Notes: a model not told the origin generated them from the letters alone. A stretch of DNA of 7,012 nt from Xanthobacteraceae bacterium (GCA_030044035.1 JASHWN010000099.1:1-7012), one strand, 5' to 3'. Positions 1 to 5,624 are shown, counted from the first letter of the stretch. Program-made: numbers and translations.

Positions 1-62
1 TATCGATCTTCGGCCGCGCCACCCCGGTCGAGCTGGAGTTCGGACAGGTGGATAAGCTGTAG
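1..62 (+). CDS. nusG: NusG C-terminal end (partial, 5' truncated by window)
   Basis: The reading frame beginning at base 3 gives SIFGRATPVELEFGQVDKL and then a TAG stop at 60-62. This matches the usual end of the transcription elongation/antitermination factor NusG, the last strand of its KOW domain (IFGR-TPVEL-F-QV-K). NusG binds RNA polymerase and links it to Rho and to ribosomal protein S10. Only about 19 residues are visible, so the identification leans on the tail motif and on the normal bacterial order nusG-rplK-rplA. The stop is followed at once by GGAGG (62-66), which looks like a ribosome-binding site but lies about 100 bases from the next start codon. Confidence 0.85.
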   Translation, partial: SIFGRATPVELEFGQVDKL

Positions 63-66
63 GAGG

Positions 67-145
67 CAGAAATCAGAAATCAGAAATCGGAAATCAGAAA
101 TCAGAAGGAGTTTTCCGATTTCTGATTTCCGACTTCTGAATTCCG
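67..145. repeat. Inverted array of 7-nt repeats in the rplK leader
   Basis: Five full copies of the heptamer CAGAAAT (one as CGGAAAT) run in tandem at 67-101, with a partial sixth at 102-106. After a short spacer, four reverse-complement copies (ATTTCTG, ATTTCCG, ACTTCTG, AATTCCG) follow at 118-145. The two halves form a long hairpin: 88-102 pairs perfectly with 117-131, and 80-102 pairs with 117-139 with one mismatch. The 14-nt loop at 103-116 contains GAAGGAG. The structure sits in the nusG-rplK gap inside a transcribed operon. Bases 146-168 are a GAGC/GAAGC-type low-complexity run. No function is known to me. It may be a replication-slippage product, an mRNA stability or attenuation element, or a family of dispersed repeats in this genome. 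Confidence 0.85.
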
Positions 146-168
146 AGCGAGCGAAGCGAGCGTAGCGA

Positions 169-597
169 ATGGCAAAGAAGATCACCGGATACGTCAAACT
201 GCAGGTGCCGGCCGGCGCCGCCAATCCGTCGCCGCCGATCGGGCCGGCGCTCGGTCAGCGCGGGCTGAACATCATGGAGTTCTGCAAGGCGTTCAACGCG
301 CAGACCCAGAAGCTGGAGAAGGGCGCCCCGATCCCCGTCACCATCACGGTCTATGCCGACCGCTCGTTCAGCTTCGAGATGCGAAGCCCGCCGGTGTCGC
401 ACTTCCTCAAGAAGGCGGCGAAGCTCGAAAGCGGCTCCAAGACGCCGGGCCGCGACGTCGCCGGCTCGGTCACCAAGGCGCAGGTGCGCGAGATCGCCGA
501 GCAGAAGATGAAGGATTTGAACTGCGATACGGTCGAGGCGGCGATGCGCATGGTCGAAGGCTCGGCGCGGTCGATGGGGCTGGAGGTGAAGGCATGA
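169..597 (+). CDS. rplK: 50S ribosomal protein L11
   Basis: L11 binds 23S rRNA at the GTPase-associated centre, at the base of the L10-L7/L12 stalk, and takes part in factor-dependent GTP hydrolysis and the stringent response. The 142-residue product has the normal family length. The N-terminal domain starts [20 protein letters not shown] and carries the proline-rich [19 protein letters not shown] segment (residues 21-40). The C-terminal rRNA-binding domain ends with the family signature around residues 106-139 ([12 protein letters not shown] ... [13 protein letters not shown]). The start is set by homology, because the bases before ATG lack a convincing Shine-Dalgarno sequence: the immediate upstream is GAGCGTAGCGA. 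The stop overlaps the rplA start by ATGA, so the two genes are translationally coupled. The leader contains the inverted heptamer array. Confidence 0.97.
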   Translation: MAKKITGYVKLQVPAGAANPSPPIGPALGQRGLNIMEFCKAFNAQTQKLEKGAPIPVTITVYADRSFSFEMRSPPVSHFLKKAAKLESGSKTPGRDVAGSVTKAQVREIAEQKMKDLNCDTVEAAMRMVEGSARSMGLEVKA

Positions 598-1307
598 GCT
601 CGCTTGGCAAACGCACGCGCGCCGCCCGCGAGGGCGTCGATCGCGAAAAGCTTTATCCGCTGCCCGAGGCCGTCAAGCTGGTCAAAGACCGCGCCAAGGC
701 CAAATTCGACGAGACCGTCGAGATCGCCATGAATCTCGGCGTCGATCCGCGCCACGCGGACCAGATGGTGCGCGGCGTGGTGAACTTGCCGAACGGCACC
801 GGCCGCTCGGTGCGCGTTGCGGTATTCGCGCGCGGCGCCAAGGCCGACGAGGCCAAGGCCGCCGGCGCCGACGTCGTCGGCGCCGAGGATTTGGTCGAGA
901 AGGTGCAGGGCGGCACCATCGATTTCGACCGCGTCGTCGCCACGCCCGACCTGATGCCGCTGGTCGGCCGCCTCGGCAAGGTTTTGGGCCCGCGCGGGCT
1001 GATGCCGAATCCCAAGGTCGGCACCGTGACCATGGACGTGACCAACGCCGTGAAAGGCGCCAAGGGCGGCTCGGTCGAGTTCCGGGTCGAAAAAGCCGGT
1101 ATCGTGCAGGCCGGCGTCGGCAAGGCGTCGTTTTCGGCGGAAAAGCTGGTCGAGAACATTTTGGCGTTTGCCGATGCGGTGCAGAAAGCGCGCCCGGCCG
1201 GCGCCAAGGGCCACTTCATCAATCGCGTGGCGATCTCCTCGACCATGGGTCCGGGCGTGAAGATCGAGCCGGGCAGCCTGTTCCCGAACGCGCAGCAGCC
1301 GCACTGA
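594..1307 (+). CDS. rplA: 50S ribosomal protein L1
   Basis: L1 binds 23S rRNA to form the mobile L1 stalk that guides deacylated tRNA out of the E site. In many bacteria it also represses its own operon by binding the mRNA. The 237-residue protein has normal length and clear signatures: [21 protein letters not shown] at residues 48-70 and [21 protein letters not shown] at 124-146. The ATG overlaps the rplK stop by 4 nt (ATGA), and GGAGG at 582-586 gives a good ribosome-binding site inside rplK. In relatives the next genes are normally rplJ and rplL. Here the neighbour is instead a convergent toxin gene and about 4.3 kb of accessory DNA. I cannot point to an L1-binding site in the leader. Confidence 0.97.
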   Translation: MSSLGKRTRAAREGVDREKLYPLPEAVKLVKDRAKAKFDETVEIAMNLGVDPRHADQMVRGVVNLPNGTGRSVRVAVFARGAKADEAKAAGADVVGAEDLVEKVQGGTIDFDRVVATPDLMPLVGRLGKVLGPRGLMPNPKVGTVTMDVTNAVKGAKGGSVEFRVEKAGIVQAGVGKASFSAEKLVENILAFADAVQKARPAGAKGHFINRVAISSTMGPGVKIEPGSLFPNAQQPH

Positions 1308-1343
1308 GCTCTCCGCTGGCGTGAGCGAAGCGGCCGACGCAAA

Positions 1344-1365
1344 GCCATCGCAGTAATGCGGTGGC
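1344..1365. terminator. Hairpin between convergent rplA and vapC, possible terminator
   Basis: A 9-bp stem (1344-1352 with 1357-1365, one G-U wobble) closes a GTAA tetraloop of the GNRA type. A 12-nt perfect palindrome, CTCGGCGCCGAG, follows at 1366-1377. The hairpin lies between the stops of two convergent genes, rplA on plus and vapC on minus. There is no real T run on the plus side and only TTT on the minus side, so intrinsic termination is plausible but not proven. Confidence 0.45.
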
Positions 1366-1390
1366 CTCGGCGCCGAGAACATAATTGCGC

Positions 1391-1825
1391 TCAGGCGAAA
1401 GGGTCGCGCACGTCGAGCCACTCGAATTTTCGGAAATCACGATCATTCGAATACAGCGTCCGGATGCCGTGCTGGAACAAGATCGCTGCGAGATGGGCGT
1501 CTGGGACAAGATTACCGCGAACAGACGTCTCTCCCGTCACATGTCGATAAGCGTCTAAAAAACCGTCCAGCTCGGATACGGCACGCACGTGCGGTAGTCC
1601 AACGAGTGCGGTGATATTCGCCAAGGCTTCATCGGGCGACAGCGGCGCCGCAAAGATGCGTGGATGTGTAGCGATGCGCACATAGGACATCAGGGTCGGC
1701 CACGTCAGGCAAAGTATTTCCGGACCGGCTGCGCAAGACTCGATAAAGCGGCGCGCTCGGTCGTGGCGCTCACTCGATTGGTCGGACGCATGCAGCAGAA
1801 TGTTAACGTCGAGCGAATAACTCAC
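1391..1825 (-). CDS. vapC: VapC-type toxin, PIN-domain ribonuclease
   Basis: The 144-residue protein is a PIN-domain protein of the VapC toxin class, which are Mg-dependent RNases that cut tRNA or rRNA when freed from their antitoxin. Visible features are the N-terminal SLDVNILLH with catalytic Asp6, the tract LTWPTLMSYVRIATHPRIF (residues 40-58), the VPDAHLAA motif with Asp109, and YSNDRDF with Asp128 and Asp130 near the C-terminus. The second acidic position common in PIN domains (Glu near residue 45) is not obvious. The related group known from mycobacterial VapCs has a similar W--L--F-RI-T-P tract. It starts at GTG (1825), and its start overlaps the vapB stop by GTGA, as usual for such pairs. 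Function is inferred from family and partner. Confidence 0.88.
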   Translation of the reverse strand: MSYSLDVNILLHASDQSSERHDRARRFIESCAAGPEILCLTWPTLMSYVRIATHPRIFAAPLSPDEALANITALVGLPHVRAVSELDGFLDAYRHVTGETSVRGNLVPDAHLAAILFQHGIRTLYSNDRDFRKFEWLDVRDPFA

Positions 1826-2058
1826 GGCCGGTTCGCATCGAGCGCGGCGTAGACGGCCTCCTTGTCGGCCAGATCGACCAGAGCCTTCATGGGACGGGAG
1901 GTCCAGCGGAACGCCGGCCGCGCACGCGACGGCCGGCGGCGGGCGAGCGCCTCGGCCAGCAGTTCGGAAACAACGGCTCCGATCGATCGCCCTTCCTTCT
2001 CATGGATGGCCTTGACCTGCCGCAGGATGGGGTCGTCAATGTCGAGCGTCGTGCGCAT
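1822..2058 (-). CDS. vapB: VapB-type antitoxin, ribbon-helix-helix
   Basis: The 78-residue protein begins MRTTLDIDDPILRQVKAI, typical of the ribbon-helix-helix DNA-binding domain of VapB antitoxins. The helical part is EKEGRSIGAVVSELLAEALARR (residues 21-41, shown in part). The C-terminal tail FRWTSRPMKALVDLADKEAVYAALD (residues 50-74, shown in part) would wrap and block the VapC active site. I chose ATG at 2058 over the upstream in-frame ATG at 2083-2085 because the family start is MRTT and because a good promoter occupies the DNA between and above the two. The gene overlaps vapC by 4 nt. VapB-VapC complexes usually repress their own promoter, and repeats suited to that are present just upstream. 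Confidence 0.88.
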   Translation of the reverse strand: MRTTLDIDDPILRQVKAIHEKEGRSIGAVVSELLAEALARRRPSRARPAFRWTSRPMKALVDLADKEAVYAALDANRP

Positions 2059-2095
2059 GATGCTTGATGCTAAGTAGAGCAACATCTGATGTCAA
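2058..2095 (-). promoter_or_regulatory. vapBC promoter with overlapping operator repeats
   Basis: On the minus strand TTGACA (2095-2090) is followed after exactly 17 nt by TAGCAT (2072-2067), a good sigma-70-type promoter. Only 8 nt separate the -10 box from the vapB ATG, so transcription should begin at or within about 2 nt of the start codon, giving a leaderless or nearly leaderless mRNA. This fits the lack of a Shine-Dalgarno sequence. The inverted repeat ACATC-N-GATGT (2082-2092) overlaps the -35 box. A direct repeat of TGATGCT (plus strand, 2058-2064 and 2065-2071) covers the -10 box and start. These are good candidates for VapB operator half-sites. Confidence 0.65.
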
Positions 2096-2160
2096 GAGGC
2101 TATCCGAAGCGGCCTTGGGCACGTACCGCGATGTTGGCTCAGGCGCCGTATTGGCGGTCA

Positions 2161-2583
2161 TCAGCCTGCGAGTTCTATTGAATTGAACGCGCACCATTCC
2201 CGCAAAACTCGCTCTGTTGTCTTCTGCTCGAATTCGTACCATTGCTCGAGCGCGGACCGCCGCACCAGCAGGCCCTTGAACCTGGCATAGGCGCCGCGTT
2301 TTCTGAATATTCGCTGTACCTCATCAAAATCGTCCGGCAGTATTTGGCGCGCGAAATCGAGGACGAGCGGTTTTCCGAGATCAAGTTCCCGCTTGCCGGG
2401 GATCGGCAGGTATTTGTCCTCGTCTTCGATGTCGTCCGGTAGTTCGTCGAATTCCAGGTCCGAAAATTCGGCGTGCCAATAGATTTTGCCTGACTGCTTG
2501 CAAAGATAGGCGTGATTTTGACCGCCGCCGCCGAAGCTGACGAACTCGAAAGCGTCGAGGATTTCTTGGAAGCTTACGGGCAT
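2161..2583 (-). CDS. UPF0158-family protein of unknown function
   Basis: The 140-residue acidic protein resembles the UPF0158 family, whose biochemical role is not known to me. Matching features are the N-terminal helix and strand QEILDAFEFVS...NHAYLCKQSGKIYWH (residues 6-37), an acidic middle (DELPDDIEDEDKYLPIP, 46-62), the LDFARQILPDD segment, and the C-terminal signature GAYARFKGLL....LEQWYEFE....ERVLREW (97-130). The length fits. ATG at 2583 is preceded by a short-spaced GAGG (2590-2587), so the start is reasonable. The gene is intact and stands alone, on the same strand as vapBC and downstream of the MetE-like remnant, whose stop lies only 36 bases upstream. No promoter is evident. Confidence 0.72.
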   Translation of the reverse strand: MPVSFQEILDAFEFVSFGGGGQNHAYLCKQSGKIYWHAEFSDLEFDELPDDIEDEDKYLPIPGKRELDLGKPLVLDFARQILPDDFDEVQRIFRKRGAYARFKGLLVRRSALEQWYEFEQKTTERVLREWCAFNSIELAG

Positions 2584-2619
2584 GAGCCTCGCCCTACCGC
2601 TGCAACCGCGAATAAATAT

Positions 2620-2841
2620 CTACGCCGCGGCGCGCTTGCCCCGCAACTCCTCAGTCGCGATGTGCGCGCCTTCGACCAGCAATTTGAGCTTCGCCCACAT
2701 GATCGAGGGATGCACGCACCGCGCGAACGGGCTTTGCGCAAAGCCGCAATCGGTGCCGCCGATCACGTTCTCGCGGCCGACGATTTTCGCAAGCCGCACG
2801 ATGCGCTCGGCGACCAGTTCGGGATGCTCGACGATGTTGGT
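2620..2841 (-). pseudogene. 3'-terminal remnant of a second MetE-like methyltransferase gene
   Basis: Read on the minus strand this stretch encodes 73 residues, from TNIVEHPELVAERIVRLAK through GGTDCGFAQSPFA to a TAG stop at 2620-2622. It aligns codon for codon and without indels with the last 73 residues and stop of the intact MetE-like gene at 4386-5597. By hand count 64 of 73 residues and about 194 of 222 bases are identical, and most base changes in the conserved part are synonymous. The zinc-ligand Cys of GGTDCGF is kept, but the H-x-C and Glu ligands lie in the missing part. Upstream of 2841 homology stops abruptly, and an in-frame TAA lies about 30 bases further upstream. No start codon fits. 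This is a broken leftover of a once functional paralog. Confidence 0.85.
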
Positions 2842-2869
2842 TGGTATCGCGGGTGGATGCTCTTTTTAG

Positions 2870-2896
2870 TTGACAGGAGAATGTGCACGTTATAGT
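2870..2896 (+). promoter_or_regulatory. Candidate promoter for the PixA/AidA-like gene pair
   Basis: TTGACA (2870-2875) and TATAGT (2891-2896) are both close to the sigma-70 consensus but are separated by only 15 nt, which would weaken the promoter unless a regulator helps. An interrupted inverted repeat GTGC...GCAC (2883-2886 and 2898-2901) flanks the -10 box and could be an operator. The promoter begins about 28 bases after the end of MetE-like homology at 2841. It would produce a leader of roughly 140 nt (about 2903-3042), in which I see no gene. Confidence 0.45.
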
Positions 2897-3042
2897 AGCA
2901 CGCCGTCAGCTTTTCCGTTACGGCAATCCGCCAACAGCAGGGCTGCGGCGATCCGGCAGGTCCCGGCAATAGGCTTGTTGCGGCGCAGCGCCCAACGCGA
3001 GGGCACGTTTCTATCCGACGACCCACAACCTGCGGATCGGTC

Positions 3043-3636
3043 ATGATCGCTGGGAATTCCAATGGACGGACGATCTACGTCGCCATCGTCGCCGATGTCC
3101 ACCGGCTTCTGGCGAGAGACGCCGATGCCGAGCGAGGCGCCGAGGCGGCGAGCGCCGAGGCTGTGAAGGTTGTCAGTCCCGACAGCGGATTCGTGTTGGC
3201 AACCACAGCGGCGCAGACCGTGCGGCAGGCCTCGAACCGGATCGCAGTCGACGTTTGTGCCGGCGACACCGTCCGCTTCTACGCCAAATCGGGATCGAAC
3301 AATTTCGAGAGCGCTGTCCTCATCGAGGACATCAGCCCGATCAGCGATCACGACAGTCTGCAAGGTTTTGCGCTCTTGAACTTTGAGCGAAGCACGGTCG
3401 CGCCGAACGGTTACGCCAGCGTATTCCCCGCGCGTTTCTCCGAGCAGGATTTCTGGTTCTGGCAGTGCGTGGTCACAACGGACGGAGAGCCGCACTGCAA
3501 CGTTCTCCTCGCGGTTTATGATCGCGATGAGCAAGGTCGGCCGCGCTTGGCCGGCCGTTACCGGTGGGTTCTGCAGCTCACCGTGAAATTGACCCCACCA
3601 CCAGCAAGGCCACCAACCGAGGAGAAGACGTCATGA
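3043..3636 (+). CDS. PixA/AidA-family inclusion body protein, divergent paralog
   Basis: The 197-residue protein belongs by pattern to the PixA/AidA inclusion-body family (PixA of Xenorhabdus, AidA of Burkholderia and Ralstonia, host-association factors of unclear mechanism). Its core aligns with the next gene. IYVAIVADV (residues 11-19) matches the family's N-terminal strand. AGDTVRFYAKSGSNNFESAVL (73-93, shown in part) is the hallmark. STVAPN (117-122), FWFWQ (137-141) and the LLAVYDRDEQGRPRLAGRYRW tract (155-175) complete it. It differs from its partner in having a replaced N-terminal loop (missing the NYPNPS...PTG part), three cysteines, a single methionine, and a proline-rich tail. ATG at 3043 lacks a good ribosome-binding site, so the start is less certain. 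Its TGA overlaps the next ATG. Confidence 0.75.
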   Translation: MIAGNSNGRTIYVAIVADVHRLLARDADAERGAEAASAEAVKVVSPDSGFVLATTAAQTVRQASNRIAVDVCAGDTVRFYAKSGSNNFESAVLIEDISPISDHDSLQGFALLNFERSTVAPNGYASVFPARFSEQDFWFWQCVVTTDGEPHCNVLLAVYDRDEQGRPRLAGRYRWVLQLTVKLTPPPARPPTEEKTS

Positions 3637-4154
3637 GCAAGATAATAAACATTCTCATTGCGATCGACACTGATACCGTTCTGAAGAACTATCCCAACCC
3701 CAGTAAAGATTCGAATCATCCCACCGGCATCGCCCACAGCATGGGCTACATGGTCGCCACCGGAACGACCATCAACAGCGGACAGGGAACCGGTGACCTC
3801 GATTTCAATGCATTGGTCGGCGACCAGGTGCGCGCCTTCGCCACCTCAGGCTCCGACAATTTCGAGGACGCCGTGCTGCTCTATGGCATGCCGATGTTCA
3901 GCGGCACCCCGGTGCTCAGCCCGTTCAACTACCAGAGTTTCACCAAGTCGACGGTTATTCCAAACTCTCCCACATCGCCGCTGCCGGCGAAGACCACCGA
4001 TGAGGTATTCTGGTTCTATCAGGCGAGCGTCGCCCAGAAGGGGACCGAAGGCTACATGGTGCAGTTCGGGCTCTATACCCGCGATCAGACCACAGGACAG
4101 CCGGTCCTCAAGGGCTATTACTACTGGGATCCGACGATCCGAGTCCAAGGCTGA
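3633..4154 (+). CDS. PixA/AidA-family inclusion body protein
   Basis: The 173-residue product is a standard-length member of the PixA/AidA family. Visible family features are INILIAIDTDTVLKNYPNPS (residues 5-24), the PTGI segment, QGTGDLDF (51-58), VGDQVRAFATSGSDNFEDAVL (62-82, shown in part), the FWFYQASV strand (126-133) and LYTRDQTTGQPVLKGYYYWDP (147-167, shown in part). There is no signal peptide or membrane segment, so it should be cytoplasmic. In relatives such proteins accumulate as inclusions late in growth or under quorum-sensing control; whether that applies here is unknown. ATG at 3633 is well supported by GAGGAG (3619-3624) 8 nt upstream and by the ATGA overlap with the preceding gene. 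The pair should be co-transcribed and coupled. Confidence 0.85.
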   Translation: MSKIINILIAIDTDTVLKNYPNPSKDSNHPTGIAHSMGYMVATGTTINSGQGTGDLDFNALVGDQVRAFATSGSDNFEDAVLLYGMPMFSGTPVLSPFNYQSFTKSTVIPNSPTSPLPAKTTDEVFWFYQASVAQKGTEGYMVQFGLYTRDQTTGQPVLKGYYYWDPTIRVQG

Positions 4155-4163
4155 TAAGCGTAG

Positions 4164-4188
4164 CCGGATCGGCGCAAGCGGCATCCGG
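4164..4188 (+). terminator. REP-like hairpin just after the PixA/AidA-like pair
   Basis: CCGGAT (4164-4169) pairs with ATCCGG (4183-4188) around a GC-rich interior with a possible GCAA tetraloop. It begins 10 bases after the stop of the second PixA/AidA-like gene. The sequence resembles short repetitive extragenic palindromes. No T run follows, so it is more likely an mRNA 3'-end stabiliser or a weak or Rho-assisted terminator than a full intrinsic terminator. Confidence 0.4.
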
Positions 4189-4232
4189 GCTGCGGTCTCT
4201 GAGGCGACACATCTGACCACGATCATCGATGC

Positions 4233-4258
4233 GGCGTGCGCCGTAGATGGCGCACGCC
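4233..4258. terminator. Strong GC hairpin between convergent genes
   Basis: A perfect 10-bp stem (4233-4242 with 4249-4258) closes a 6-nt loop. It sits about midway in the 231-bp gap between the plus-strand PixA/AidA-like pair (stop 4154) and the minus-strand MetE-like gene (stop 4386), where a bidirectional terminator would be expected. Neither side has a T run. I see no gene in the rest of the gap 4155-4385. Confidence 0.45.
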
Positions 4259-4385
4259 CGCTCGTGTTCGATGTGGGCCGATCATTGCGTATCGATCCTC
4301 GACCCGATGCTCCAGTATTGGCTTGCGTTGACTGCCTTGGAGCACGAGAGTCGAAGAGGGGAAGGATCGCTGCAGCGAGCGGCGC

Positions 4386-4607
4386 CTATGCCGCCGCTGG
4401 CCTCTCCCACAGCGCCTGCGTGGCAATACGCGCGCCTTCGACCAACGATTTGAGCTTCGCCCACATGATCGAGGGGTGAACGCGGCGCGCGAACGGGCTC
4501 TGCGCAAAGCCGCAATCGGTGCCGCCAATCACGTTCTCGCGGCCGACGATCTTGGCGAGCCGCACGATGCGTTCGGCGACCAGTTCGGGATGCTCGACGA
4601 TGTTGGT
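4386..4607. repeat. Direct-repeat partner of the MetE-like remnant
   Basis: This 222-bp segment, the last 73 codons and stop of the intact MetE-like gene, is repeated in the same orientation at 2620-2841, offset by exactly 1766 bp, without indels and at about 87% identity by hand count. The distal 177 bp are more alike than the last 45 bp. The two copies bracket both PixA/AidA-like genes and their leader and trailer. Confidence 0.85.
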
Positions 4608-5597
4608 GGCGTGGCTGATGACGCCGGGGATCAAGACTTTGCCGGGCGCGAGCTTCACCGTCTCCCAGACCCGCCATTCGTGGGCATGGCGCGGATTGGC
4701 CGCTTCGAACGAGTAATGGCCGACCCGGACTTTCAGGACGAGATCGACGATCTCCTTGAGCGGCACGTCGAAGGCGTGCGGCCCGTTCCAGCTGCCCCAG
4801 CAGATGTGATAGCGCGAGCGCTCTTCCGGGATGCCGGCGAGCGCGCGGTTGAGCGCATCGATGCGCAGTTCGGCCCAGCGCCGGTATTCCGCCTTGCTCA
4901 TCGGCGGCACCATGCGCTCGTACATGTAGGGCAGGAAGGCGTCGTCGATCTGTACGTAGAGCCCGGCGTCGACGATCGCCTGGTATTCCTGATGCAGCGC
5001 GTCAGCGAGCGCGGCGAAGTAGCTCTCTTCGTCCTTGTAATATTCGAGCTTGGCGCCGGGCAGGGCGCTCGCCGGCGCCACCACCGGCAGAAAGCCGGCG
5101 AGCGTCGGGTGGCGCTCCTTCGCGGTGGCGAGCCCGGTTTTCAGGTTTCGGATGTCGCGCTCGACCTGCGGCTTGGCATAGTGCAGCGGGCCGTTGACGA
5201 TGACGCGGTTGCCGAGCCGCTTGGCGAGACCGGAGGCGGCGTCGTACTCGGCGTAGAATTCGGGAAACGCCTGGTGGTCGCGGCCGCCGCCCATCGAGCT
5301 CATCGGGTCGGCCATTTCGTCTGCCGTCGCCGGGCGCACCGCGATGCCGGACAGCCGCTTGAAAATGTAGAAGGCCCAGTTCAGCCCCTTGGAGAACTCG
5401 CCGTCGCTGACGATGTCGATCCCCACTTCGGCCTGCTGCCGCACCACCTCGGCCACCGATTCGGTGAGGCACGCTTCGAAAGCCGCTTCGTCGAAAGGCT
5501 TGCCGTCCTCGATCAGGCGCCAGAATTCGATGAGCTTGGGCGGGCGGATCAGGCTACCGACATGGGTGATGAGGATGCGATCGGTGTTGTGCGGCAT
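4386..5597 (-). CDS. Cobalamin-independent methionine synthase (MetE C-terminal domain)-like zinc methyltransferase
   Basis: The 403-residue protein has only the catalytic TIM-barrel domain of MetE, as in the MetE-like group that also includes epoxyalkane:coenzyme M transferase. All four zinc ligands expected from MetE are visible: His264 and Cys266 in YHICWGSW, Glu298 in SFEAANPRH, and Cys362 in GGTDCGF. Other marks are THVGSLIRP near the N-terminus (11-19) and VGIDIVSDGEFSK (58-70). It probably activates a thiol substrate for alkyl transfer, but without the N-terminal folate-binding half of MetE both the methyl donor and the thiol acceptor are unknown. ATG at 5597 is preceded by GGGAGG about 9 nt upstream, whereas the upstream in-frame ATG at 5759 would read through the rplJ promoter into non-family sequence. 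It is divergent from rplJ, and a fragment of a paralog lies at 2620-2841. Confidence 0.85.
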   Translation of the reverse strand: MPHNTDRILITHVGSLIRPPKLIEFWRLIEDGKPFDEAAFEACLTESVAEVVRQQAEVGIDIVSDGEFSKGLNWAFYIFKRLSGIAVRPATADEMADPMSSMGGGRDHQAFPEFYAEYDAASGLAKRLGNRVIVNGPLHYAKPQVERDIRNLKTGLATAKERHPTLAGFLPVVAPASALPGAKLEYYKDEESYFAALADALHQEYQAIVDAGLYVQIDDAFLPYMYERMVPPMSKAEYRRWAELRIDALNRALAGIPEERSRYHICWGSWNGPHAFDVPLKEIVDLVLKVRVGHYSFEAANPRHAHEWRVWETVKLAPGKVLIPGVISHATNIVEHPELVAERIVRLAKIVGRENVIGGTDCGFAQSPFARRVHPSIMWAKLKSLVEGARIATQALWERPAAA

Positions 5598-5624
5598 GGC
5601 TGGCGCCTCCCTGCTGGCTCTCCG

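Noticed and set aside
67..145. The heptamer array as a CRISPR array
   Set aside because: Units are 7 nt with no spacers and occur in inverted halves, unlike CRISPR repeats, and no cas genes are present.
351..1421. A 356-codon minus-strand open frame opposite rplK and rplA
   Set aside because: It mirrors two certain ribosomal genes in a high-GC genome, its protein is His/Arg/Ala-rich with no family pattern, and it would overlap both genes fully.
2059..2085. A VapB start at the upstream in-frame ATG (2085)
   Set aside because: It would lie within the predicted promoter, upstream of the expected transcription start, and adds nine residues before the typical MRTTLDID start.
2842..3042. A lux-type box for quorum control upstream of the PixA/AidA-like genes
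   Set aside because: AidA relatives can be quorum-regulated, but I found no CTG-N10-CAG-like dyad here. Only a short GTGC/GCAC repeat is present.
3564..3632. An upstream start for the second PixA/AidA-like gene
   Set aside because: The extra 23 residues overlap the preceding gene in another frame, whereas ATG 3633 has GAGGAG at proper spacing and begins the family pattern.
1308..5600. An integrase, transposase or target-site duplication bounding the accessory block
   Set aside because: No such gene or matching terminal repeats are visible at the two edges, so I do not call the block a defined mobile element.
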